Origin: CAYFIW01 sp964500645
Lineage (GTDB): Bacteria > Chloroflexota > Dehalococcoidia > Lucifugimonadales > UBA826
Assembly: GCA_964500645.1 (NCBI GenBank)
Contig: CAZCOH010000013.1
Location: forward strand, 1-34,241
DNA: 34,241 bases
Direction of reading: 5' to 3'
The notes under the pieces are model-generated. The model had not been told where the DNA came from, ran no database searches, and saw only the letters and a program-made list of their open reading frames with translations. The translations under genes were made by a program, and so were the position numbers. This document shows, piece after piece, positions 1-7,221 of the stretch; the first letter of the stretch is position 1; each line of letters begins with the position of its first letter.

Positions 1-13
1 AGAGTTGAAAAAA

Positions 14-478
14 TCATTTAATACAGACAAAGTAGCCGATTTTATTTACCATTTCATCATAGAATCTGTTGGGATTTCCATTTAATTCTTCCTCACTTAT
101 GCACAGAACAGCTTTTTTGCCTGATTGAATAATTGTAGCTATTTTTCTGTTTATGTTTGGTTCTGTATCATTGAAATTAGCCCTACGTTCTGAATGCCCG
201 ACCAAAACATATTCACAATTCATAGGAAGCATATCAACTGATACTTCTCCAGTATATGAACCAGATCGTTCCCAGTAGATATTCTGTACCCCTGTCCTGA
301 TATATGGATGTTCCTCAATAACACCTGAAACCGGGAACAAATATGGCACGGAAGGGAATAAGACTATCTTTATAGCCCCAGACAAGGTCTCTGGCATTGA
401 TGATATGTATTCAGCTAACGATATTGCCTTATCGTATGAAAGATTCATTTTCCAATTGGCTAATATATATATAGGCAT
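14..478 (-). CDS. tpiA: Triosephosphate isomerase, N-terminal part (frame broken near window edge)
   Basis: Interconverts dihydroxyacetone phosphate and glyceraldehyde 3-phosphate in glycolysis. The protein opens with the family's ANWKMN motif (residues 7-12, with the substrate-binding Asn and Lys) and carries the catalytic-His motif VGHSERR. The frame then stops after about 154 residues, whereas the family is about 250 long, so the catalytic Glu loop (YEPVWAIGTG) is missing. From about position 36 leftwards a +1 frame stays open to the window edge and reads ATLSVLNDFFNS, which fits the helix expected there, so a one-base indel is likely. I chose the ATG at 478 because it starts at the conserved N-terminus and lies 13 bases after the apgM stop; an upstream TTG at 529 would overlap apgM. 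Last gene of the glycolytic operon seen here. Identity is certain; intactness is doubtful. Confidence 0.85.
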   Translation of the reverse strand: MPIYILANWKMNLSYDKAISLAEYISSMPETLSGAIKIVLFPSVPYLFPVSGVIEEHPYIRTGVQNIYWERSGSYTGEVSVDMLPMNCEYVLVGHSERRANFNDTEPNINRKIATIIQSGKKAVLCISEEELNGNPNRFYDEMVNKIGYFVCIK

Positions 479-491
479 ATTATTATATCGT

Positions 492-1700
492 TTATGCGCC
501 GTATTTATGCAGCTTGCCTGCATTGGCAAGTGTCGAAAGCATTAAGTGTTCAGCCTGTATAGACCCTATAGACCCATATTTGCAGGATTCTTCATCAAAT
601 GACCGGTTACTAGGCACACTATGCCTGGAATTTATTAAGAACGGGACAGGATGCCAACTATGCCCACTCAATAAACTAGGTGTTGAATGATCCCCACAGA
701 CGACTATGACATCTGGCTCCAAAGCCCTTATATTGGGAATATAGGAGTCAAAAACTTCTAATTGTCTTACTTTGCTTTCGAAATCACCATCCTCCCCTGC
801 GCTATCTGCCGGTTTGTAATGAATGAAAAAATAATCGTATTCTGAGTTAAAATTTTTCTCCAATACTTCAAGTTCGTCACTAAAATCTTGACCACATTCA
901 AGAACAGTCATTCCTACCATACCCGCCAAACCTCTATACATTGGATAGCCAGCTATTGCGGCTGCCTTAAGGCCATAAGTCGTAGAAAAATTAGGAATGT
1001 CAGGTAATACAGAAAAGCCTCTCAGCAAAATACCATTTGCTTGATTAGAGATTTTGCTAAGTTGAGCAACGGCTTTCTCTGTAAACTCATTTACTGCAGC
1101 TGATGTTCTCTGTGATAGAGTGGATGTCCCCTGAGAAACAGAGATTGGCACTCCTTCAATTTGAGGATCTGTATCGGTTATGTCAGGAGATATACCACCC
1201 CCTTTTAGAACCAAAACAAAACGATAATCCATAACTGAATATACTTCAAATGAGACATCATTCAATTCTATGAGATTCAACTCCTCTATCAACCGTAAAC
1301 TCTCATCAGTTGATATTCTCCCAGCCCTTCTATCAACTATATTTCCAGCCTGATCTAGCTGGCAAAAATTACCCCTGGCTGCCACGTCTCCATATCCTAT
1401 ATCTGCCCCTATACCCATACCTTCTAAAATACCTCTACCCAGTAAATACTTCACTGGGTTGTAACCAAACAAAGCCATATGACCAGGACCACTTCCAGGG
1501 GTTATCCCTGGTAAGACAGGCGTAGTCAATCCACAAGAAGACTCTGCAGCTAATTTATCTAGATTAGGAGTTGCAGCGTATTGAAGCTCAGATTGACCGT
1601 AGTCAGGATCGCTCATACCTCCAAGACCATCTACAACTACCATCACTATCTTTGAATCAGTTTTACGCCTTAAGTTAGACATATACGGAAAATCAATCAA
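492..1700 (-). CDS. apgM: 2,3-bisphosphoglycerate-independent phosphoglycerate mutase, archaeal type (ApgM)
   Basis: Interconverts 3- and 2-phosphoglycerate in lower glycolysis and gluconeogenesis. It belongs to the alkaline-phosphatase superfamily, archaeal ApgM branch, about 400 residues (402 here). Visible motifs are the metal-binding Asp in VVVDGLGG (about residues 21-28), the presumed phosphorylated Ser in PGSGPGHMALFGY (Ser70), and the C-terminal metal-site block GDHSTP followed by SGHSWHPVP. The start is TTG at 1700: GGAG lies 8 bases upstream, whereas the next in-frame ATG (1682) has no such site. It sits 15 bases after pgk and 13 before tpiA, so one transcript probably covers all three enzymes. 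It looks intact. Confidence 0.93.
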   Translation of the reverse strand: MIDFPYMSNLRRKTDSKIVMVVVDGLGGMSDPDYGQSELQYAATPNLDKLAAESSCGLTTPVLPGITPGSGPGHMALFGYNPVKYLLGRGILEGMGIGADIGYGDVAARGNFCQLDQAGNIVDRRAGRISTDESLRLIEELNLIELNDVSFEVYSVMDYRFVLVLKGGGISPDITDTDPQIEGVPISVSQGTSTLSQRTSAAVNEFTEKAVAQLSKISNQANGILLRGFSVLPDIPNFSTTYGLKAAAIAGYPMYRGLAGMVGMTVLECGQDFSDELEVLEKNFNSEYDYFFIHYKPADSAGEDGDFESKVRQLEVFDSYIPNIRALEPDVIVVCGDHSTPSLLSGHSWHPVPFLINSRHSVPSNRSFDEESCKYGSIGSIQAEHLMLSTLANAGKLHKYGA

Positions 1701-1715
1701 ATTAACATCTCCATT

Positions 1716-2918
1716 TCATTCGTTGATGCCAGAATTCATCAAGGAAGTCACTCCCGGCAGTTCTCTTCCCTCCAAAAATTCTAAAGACGCTCCGCCGCCT
1801 GTAGACACATGTGTCATATTATCTTCCAATCCAATACTAGACACGGCTTCGACAGTAGAGCCTCCTCCTATAATCGTTATTGCCTTTGTATTTACCATAC
1901 TTTTTGCAATAGCTTTTGTACCCGAAGAAAAACTGCTCATTTCAAATACTCCCATCGGACCATTCCACAGGATTAAGGAGCTCTTTGTAATAATAGAAGT
2001 GAAAAGTGAAACTGTAGAAGGCCCTATATCCATTAATAGTTCATACGGCCTTATATCCGGTATGGCACAAACCCTGGTAGATGCTTCAGAGGAGAATCTG
2101 TCTGCAACTACAACATCTTTCGGAAGAATAAGATTACCGAAACTTGAAGAATTTACCGCCAATAGGTCTTTAGCCTGTTGTATGTAGCTTTCTTCTACGA
2201 TAGATTTTCCAACTTCATAACCCATTGCTTTTATGAAAGTTGCAGCCATTCCACCTCCTATAAGAACATCATCAGCAATTTGCGTAACCTTCTCCACAAC
2301 TTTGATTTTATCCGAAATCTTTCCCCCACCAAGTATTGCCGTAAACGGCCTCCGAGGATTAGATAATGTAAGTCCTAAAAACTCTATTTCTTTTTCTAGC
2401 AATAGGCCTGCAACAGATGGAAGATAATCAGTTATCCCTTTTATAGAGGCGTGAGCCCTGTGAGAAGATCCAAAGGCATCATTTACATATATATCAGCGA
2501 GCTCAGATAAAGACTTGCAAAATTCTGGATCATTTTTCTCTTCTCCAGGATGGAATCGTAGATTTTCCAAGAGTAATATATCTCCACCATGCAACAAATT
2601 TACCGCATATTTAGCATCCTCAAGTGAACTTTCACCAATAAATTTGACCGGACGCATGAGATACTCTTCCAACTTTGTCGCAACAGGCAGCAGGGTAAAG
2701 CCTTGAATCCTCTGCCCCTTCGGCCTACCTAAATGGGAACACATCACGACAGCAGCGTTGTTTTGAACCAAGTAACGTACTGTTGGTAAAGACTCTACAA
2801 TTCTGTTTGCATTGGCTATTTCCATGCCATCATCTGTAAAAGGAACGTTTAAATCCGATCTTAGCAATACCCTCTTACCAGAAACGTCAATATCCCTTAA
2901 ATTTTTCTTTTGTACCAC
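1716..2918 (-). CDS. pgk: Phosphoglycerate kinase
   Basis: Transfers phosphate from 1,3-bisphosphoglycerate to ADP, a cytosolic ATP-making step of glycolysis. At 400 residues it is normal length. Motifs run in the expected order: RSDLNVPF near residue 20, SHLGRPKG, NDAFGSSHRAHAS, GGGKISDKIKV, GGGMAATF, LWNGPMGVFE, then the nucleotide-binding GGGSTVEA and STGGGASLEFLEG near the C-terminus. The start is GTG at 2918, directly abutting the TAA of the polyprenyl synthetase gene with no spacer, so translation is probably coupled. Downstream apgM begins 15 bases later. No anomaly seen. Confidence 0.97.
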   Translation of the reverse strand: MVQKKNLRDIDVSGKRVLLRSDLNVPFTDDGMEIANANRIVESLPTVRYLVQNNAAVVMCSHLGRPKGQRIQGFTLLPVATKLEEYLMRPVKFIGESSLEDAKYAVNLLHGGDILLLENLRFHPGEEKNDPEFCKSLSELADIYVNDAFGSSHRAHASIKGITDYLPSVAGLLLEKEIEFLGLTLSNPRRPFTAILGGGKISDKIKVVEKVTQIADDVLIGGGMAATFIKAMGYEVGKSIVEESYIQQAKDLLAVNSSSFGNLILPKDVVVADRFSSEASTRVCAIPDIRPYELLMDIGPSTVSLFTSIITKSSLILWNGPMGVFEMSSFSSGTKAIAKSMVNTKAITIIGGGSTVEAVSSIGLEDNMTHVSTGGGASLEFLEGRELPGVTSLMNSGINE

Positions 2919-3914
2919 TTACTTGGCCTTTCCGATTTCGTCTATGAAATTTGTCAATCTTAAGGCTTTTTCTTCATCGCTAGTCAGATCACATATTTGA
3001 CTAGTGTATTTTTCCTTTAATCTCTTTAATCTTTCTATACTATCTTCCCGTCCGCCCAATCTCTCTATGACCTCCCTCACGGTCGCCAGATCTTCCGGTT
3101 CCAATACTCTTTTAAAATAAACTTCCCCCAGTTTTCTTTTTTCTGATGGGCCGGCTTTAGTCATAGCAGTAACTACAGGATACAATTTCTTTTTATTAAG
3201 AAATTCCACATTATCCGTCGTATCCGTCTCCCAAATCTGATTCAAATCTTCCTGAATTTGAAAATATTCTCCTAGCCATTCCCCACATTGGACAAGGCGT
3301 TGCACCTTTTGCTGGTCAAACCCACTCAATAGACCTGCAATTGACAATGCTCCTCCTAATATAGCTCCAGATCTATCAGCTGCCATCTTCCGATATGCCT
3401 CAATAGATATTTCAGGTCTCTCCTGAATTTCCAAATCCCTAAATCTACCTTCACAGGCTTTTAAACATGCCTCATCCAAAAGACTTACGGCACGATATGT
3501 TTTTTCTAGAGATACTCCTTTATCTATCAGACCAAGCACTGTTATTCTTGCCAAAGCATGGAGACCATCTCCTGCATTTATAGCCTGTGCGGGCCCCCAA
3601 ACCCACCATAACGAATCACGACCCTGACTATTAGGACGCCCAGATTCAACGTCATCATGAACCTGACAGAACCCATTGATCAACTCTATTGCGAGCGCGG
3701 CTGGCAGAGCAGAATCCACTTCCCCCCCAAAACTATCAACACCTATCAACAAAAGTGTGCCCTTATGGGGACGTATCTGATTAGTCAATATATCCTCATG
3801 AAACCCATAGTGATATGACATCATGTCGTACAAGGGCAAAGATTTCTCATCAAAAATATTCTTGAGTGATACTGAAACTAAATTTTCTATTCTTTCATTT
3901 GATAAAAATTGCAA
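2919..3914 (-). CDS. Polyprenyl synthetase family protein with altered Asp-rich motifs
   Basis: By family, condenses isopentenyl diphosphate with an allylic diphosphate to give prenyl chains for quinones or cell-wall carriers. Length, 331 residues, is normal. The region QVHDDVESGRPNSQGRDS corresponds to the first Asp-rich motif (usual DDxxD), but the fifth position is Ser. FQIQEDLNQIWETD corresponds to the second motif, but starts Glu-Asp instead of Asp-Asp and lacks the last Asp. The stretch WGPAQAINAGDG after the first motif resembles Chloroflexi polyprenyl synthetases. The start is TTG at 3914, three bases after tsaC; GGGGAG lies about 11 bases upstream. It is sandwiched between tsaC and pgk. 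Fold assignment is firm; chain length and even catalysis cannot be read from the sequence. Confidence 0.85.
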   Translation of the reverse strand: MQFLSNERIENLVSVSLKNIFDEKSLPLYDMMSYHYGFHEDILTNQIRPHKGTLLLIGVDSFGGEVDSALPAALAIELINGFCQVHDDVESGRPNSQGRDSLWWVWGPAQAINAGDGLHALARITVLGLIDKGVSLEKTYRAVSLLDEACLKACEGRFRDLEIQERPEISIEAYRKMAADRSGAILGGALSIAGLLSGFDQQKVQRLVQCGEWLGEYFQIQEDLNQIWETDTTDNVEFLNKKKLYPVVTAMTKAGPSEKRKLGEVYFKRVLEPEDLATVREVIERLGGREDSIERLKRLKEKYTSQICDLTSDEEKALRLTNFIDEIGKAK

Positions 3915-3917
3915 CCG

Positions 3918-4496
3918 CTAATCCACTCCCCTACTTTCCATAGTCTTAAATAATTCCTCTTTACTTAAAGCACCTTCTCTAAGAACCTTTGGTGGCTCCT
4001 TACTACAATCAATGATAGTCGAGGGAGAGTATGAACCGGAAGGGCCGCCATCTAAAAACAGATCCACGGGATATTCTGATAATTGACTTATCGCCTCCTC
4101 AATATTTGTAGCGGGCGGCTTACCTGATTTATTTGCACTAGTCCCGATAATCGCATCCTTTGTACGATCACATAATTCGAGGGGCACAACATGTCCTGGA
4201 ATCCTAAATCCTGCTGTATCTAGGCCTGCAGTTATCAGAGGGCTCAGACTGCTTGATTTCTTCAAAATCACGGTCAAGGGACCTGGCCAGTAATATTTTG
4301 CTAATATTTCAGCCATTAAAGGAATTTCAGACGCATACCTATGCATTTGCTCTATGCTTTTAAGTAAAACTGGCATAGGACTACTCTTAGGCCTTCCTTT
4401 TATATGAAAAACCTTTTCGACAGCTTCTTCTAAAGATACGCAAGCAGCCAATCCATATACAGTATCGGTGGGTATGCAAACCACTCCGCCATCCAA
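3918..4496 (-). CDS. tsaC: Threonylcarbamoyl-AMP synthase (Sua5/YrdC/TsaC family), start uncertain
   Basis: Makes threonylcarbamoyl-AMP from threonine, bicarbonate and ATP, the first step of the universal tRNA t6A37 modification. Motifs include PTDTVYGLA, KGRPKSSPMPVLL, AGFRIPGH and GTSANKSGKPPAT. The only canonical in-frame start is TTG at 4496, which places PTDTVYG at residue 9 and removes the usual first helix. The same frame stays open upstream to a stop at 4560-4562 and encodes a helix-like stretch (IALIRSVSESSISLASDIL) that fits the family's N-terminus but has no ATG, GTG or TTG. An ATG with GAGG four bases upstream lies at 4559-4557, one base out of frame. A frameshift or a non-canonical start is likely. 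First gene of the minus-strand operon. Confidence 0.88.
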   Translation of the reverse strand: MDGGVVCIPTDTVYGLAACVSLEEAVEKVFHIKGRPKSSPMPVLLKSIEQMHRYASEIPLMAEILAKYYWPGPLTVILKKSSSLSPLITAGLDTAGFRIPGHVVPLELCDRTKDAIIGTSANKSGKPPATNIEEAISQLSEYPVDLFLDGGPSGSYSPSTIIDCSKEPPKVLREGALSKEELFKTMESRGVD

Positions 4497-4550
4497 TAGA
4501 ATGTCAGAGGCGAGACTAATGGAACTTTCGCTTACTGAACGTATGAGAGC

Positions 4551-4596
4551 TATAACATGCTACCTCTATCCAGGATAATTTGAGTATAGCATGCTA
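4551..4596. promoter_or_regulatory. Twin near-identical palindromic motifs between divergent tsaC and guaA
   Basis: The 12-mers at 4551-4562 (TATAACATGCTA) and 4585-4596 (TATAGCATGCTA) differ at one base and are 34 bases apart. The right copy forms a perfect 12-bp palindrome, ATAGCATGCTAT (4586-4597); the left is the same palindrome with one mismatch. They lie in the short region between the divergent tsaC and guaA genes, about three helical turns apart, as expected for a paired operator. No regulator is known; the operator role is an inference. Confidence 0.4.
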
Positions 4597-6291
4597 TCGG
4601 AGTGTAAATTTAGACAACAGATGCCCAGCGAATCATCCTCAGACTCTACAAGACGAATAACTTCCAGCGATGACCTTGAAGTATCAGCCTATCTTGAGAT
4701 TGCTCAAGAAAAGGTAGGCCACGGAAAACTTGACCAAGGGGTTCATTCAGCACAAAAAGAGGCCTTGCTTGTAATCGACTTTGGCTCCCAGTACAGCCGA
4801 CTTATAGCTCGTAGAGTTAGGGAAAGTAAAGTGTACTGTGAAATCGTTCAACATACAGCTACCTGGGATGAAGTAAAGACACTAAACCCTAAAGGGATAA
4901 TTTTATCTGGAGGCCCATCCAGTGTTTACGATACTGATGCTCCCCTCGCACCGATCTGGGTTTACGACTGTGGACTTCCGGTTCTAGGTATATGTTACGG
5001 AATGCAAGTCATGGTCCATCAGCTAGGAGGTAAAGTCGCTCCTGCAGGTAAAAGGGAATATGGGCACTCAGTACTGCATCAAAACAATTCCGATGAAAAA
5101 CTTTTAAGTGGACTGCCTTCCTCACTACCAGTATGGATGAGCCACGCAGATCACATTACTGAGCTACCACCTGGATTCTCAGGAAAGGCATACACAGATA
5201 ATGCCCCAGTGGCAATCACAGGGAATGACAAAGGGATGATTGGAATTCAATTTCACCCTGAGGTTGCCCATACACCTCACGGAGTACAGATAATAGACAA
5301 TTTCCTATACGGTATCTGTGGTATGGGCCAACTCTGGACCTCGAAAAATTTCGTTGACGAAGCCGTTTCTAGGATCCAAAAACAGGTTGGTGACGGAAAA
5401 GTAATATGCGCATTATCAGGCGGTGTTGATTCAGCCGTGGCGGCAACTCTAGTACATAAAGCAGTAGGAGACCAATTAACGTGCATATTTGTTAACAACG
5501 GATTAATGAGAAAAGAAGAACCTGAGAGAATCAGAAATACATTTGAAAAATATATGAATGTGAATCTGATTTTCAGTGAATCCACGGAACGTTTCCTTAC
5601 GTCCTTAAAAGGCGTTATAGATCCTGAACGGAAAAGAAAGATCATAGGAAATGAATTTATTAATGTATTTGATGAAGAGGCCAACGTACTAGGAAAAGTG
5701 GATTATCTTACACAAGGCACCCTATATCCCGATGTTATTGAAAGTAAGAGTTCTGAAAATAGTGTGTCTGCAACGATAAAGACACACCATAATGTAGGTG
5801 GTCTTCCCGAGCATATGAAGATGGAACTTGTAGAACCTCTACGTTATTTATTCAAAGACGAAGTTAGAGAAGTAGGTATCGAACTAGGGTTACCAGAAGA
5901 AATGGTATATCGTCAGCCATTCCCTGGACCAGGTCTCGCAATCCGAATTATGGGAGAAGTTACCCAAGAAAAATTGGATGTCCTGAGAGAAGCCGACTGG
6001 ATAGTTATGGACGAAATAAAGGCTAATGATCTGTACAGGGAGTTATGGCAAACATTTGCTGTCCTTACAGGATCAAGGTCTGTGGGTGTAACAGGAGATT
6101 TTAGGACTTACGGTCATGTTATAGCTATACGCGCAGTGAAAAGCGATGATGCCATGACTGCGGATTGGGCTAGATTACCATACGATGTACTCGCGAAGAT
6201 ATCGAGCAGAATCTCTAACGAAGTATCAGATGTGAACAGAGTAGTATTTGATATAACGAGCAAACCCCCTGGAACCATCGAGTGGGAATGA
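4591..6291 (+). CDS. guaA: GMP synthase (glutamine-hydrolysing)
   Basis: Aminates XMP to GMP using glutamine and ATP, the last step of guanine nucleotide synthesis. An N-terminal class-I glutamine amidotransferase domain has the nucleophile Cys135 in GICYGM and His222/Glu224 in FHPEV. The ATP pyrophosphatase domain has the P-loop SGGVDS at 276-281, and the C-terminal dimer domain ends with the canonical KPPGTIEWE. The conserved start (LLVIDFGSQYS) appears only near residue 60, so this reading has an N-terminal tail of about 58 residues. The only in-frame starts are ATG 4591, ATG 4621 and TTG 4765, none with a convincing Shine-Dalgarno, and 4591 lies inside a palindrome, so the true start is uncertain. 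It overlaps the next gene by ATGA. Confidence 0.95.
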   Translation: MLSECKFRQQMPSESSSDSTRRITSSDDLEVSAYLEIAQEKVGHGKLDQGVHSAQKEALLVIDFGSQYSRLIARRVRESKVYCEIVQHTATWDEVKTLNPKGIILSGGPSSVYDTDAPLAPIWVYDCGLPVLGICYGMQVMVHQLGGKVAPAGKREYGHSVLHQNNSDEKLLSGLPSSLPVWMSHADHITELPPGFSGKAYTDNAPVAITGNDKGMIGIQFHPEVAHTPHGVQIIDNFLYGICGMGQLWTSKNFVDEAVSRIQKQVGDGKVICALSGGVDSAVAATLVHKAVGDQLTCIFVNNGLMRKEEPERIRNTFEKYMNVNLIFSESTERFLTSLKGVIDPERKRKIIGNEFINVFDEEANVLGKVDYLTQGTLYPDVIESKSSENSVSATIKTHHNVGGLPEHMKMELVEPLRYLFKDEVREVGIELGLPEEMVYRQPFPGPGLAIRIMGEVTQEKLDVLREADWIVMDEIKANDLYRELWQTFAVLTGSRSVGVTGDFRTYGHVIAIRAVKSDDAMTADWARLPYDVLAKISSRISNEVSDVNRVVFDITSKPPGTIEWE

Positions 6292-7067
6292 TAGATCTCA
6301 ACAAACTACCCGTTTTCGACTGTCATTTACACATAATAGAGAGAGGATATCCTCTATTTGAAAACAATGGTTACATACCTGATGAATATACGGTAGATAA
6401 CTACCTCAGTCGTGTCAGTGATTACGACATAAAAGGTGGAGTCGTTGTATCTGGATCATTTCAAGGATTTGACCAAACTTATCTGGTTAACGCATTGAGG
6501 AAATTAGGGTCCAGATTTGTGGGAGTTACACAACTCCCTGTCACATCCACAGATGATGAAATTCTCAAATTAAGTGAAATTGGTGTACGGGCAGTAAGAT
6601 TCAACTTAAATAGAGGTGGATCAGCTGGTGTAAATGATTTGGTTACCATGGCGACAAGAATATACGACCTTGCAGGGTGGCATGTGGAATTATACCTCGG
6701 CCCTAAATCACTTAATGTAATAAAGGAAAAAATCCCTTTATTACCCAAGGTATGCATTGATCATGTAGCAATATCGAAATCCAATCTGGAAATACTCCTA
6801 CCATTAATAAGGGAAGGATTAACAATTAAAGCGACGGGTTTCGGGCGGCTGGATATGGACATTCCAGAAACCCTAAAAAGAATCCATGAAATAAGTCCCG
6901 ACGCATTAATGTTTGGGACTGATTTACCTTCAACACGTGCTCCTAGGATTTATTCGGACCAAGATTTATTAACAATCGTTGAGGCACTTGGTGAAAGAGA
7001 ATCTAAGAAAGTCATGTCTCAAAATGCGCTGAAGTTTTATGATATGGAAATTCACCCATTGGCTTAA
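6288..7067 (+). CDS. Amidohydrolase family protein (TIM-barrel metal-dependent hydrolase, COG3618-like)
   Basis: Putative metal-dependent hydrolase of 259 residues; substrate unknown. The N-terminal FDCHLHI gives the His-x-His metal ligands (His13, His15), and the C-terminal FGTDLPSTRA supplies the conserved Asp of the amidohydrolase-2/COG3618 group, whose members open lactones or decarboxylate rings. The ATG at 6288 overlaps the guaA stop as ATGA, so translation is probably coupled; a GTG at 6282 is a possible alternative start. No signal peptide. A 10-bp inverted repeat inside the gene (6717-6744) is probably chance. Coupling to guaA hints at a nucleotide- or base-related job, but nothing in the protein proves that. 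Confidence 0.75.
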   Translation: MIDLNKLPVFDCHLHIIERGYPLFENNGYIPDEYTVDNYLSRVSDYDIKGGVVVSGSFQGFDQTYLVNALRKLGSRFVGVTQLPVTSTDDEILKLSEIGVRAVRFNLNRGGSAGVNDLVTMATRIYDLAGWHVELYLGPKSLNVIKEKIPLLPKVCIDHVAISKSNLEILLPLIREGLTIKATGFGRLDMDIPETLKRIHEISPDALMFGTDLPSTRAPRIYSDQDLLTIVEALGERESKKVMSQNALKFYDMEIHPLA

Positions 7068-7094
7068 GAGATTTTTAAATATTGGGAATAAAAT

Positions 7095-7103
7095 TGGTAT
7101 AAA
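7095..7103 (+). promoter_or_regulatory. Possible extended -10 promoter upstream of purD
   Basis: The sequence TGGTATAAA matches an extended -10 (TGn plus TATAAT, one mismatch) about 120 bases before the purD start. No good -35 is visible. A short inverted repeat, TTGGT-N9-ACCAA (7094-7112), overlaps it and could be an operator. The rest of the 7068-7221 gap holds no recognisable gene or RNA. Confidence 0.3.
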
Positions 7104-7221
7104 ATTAACCAACTTATCGTAATTAATTGGAGCCAAATACAATAGAAAACTTGGATGTGTCTGATTGACTATAAATTAAACAACCCCGATATGTTTATTG
7201 AGTTGGAAGGTGATTTTTAAT

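Noticed and set aside
1723..2187. 154-codon open frame antisense to pgk
   Set aside because: Shadow of the pgk gene, whose frame is fully conserved; no family resemblance and no ribosome site.
6717..6744. Perfect 10-bp inverted repeat GTAATAAAGG-N8-CCTTTATTAC in the amidohydrolase gene
   Set aside because: AT-rich and of a length expected about once by chance in 34 kb; no sign of function.
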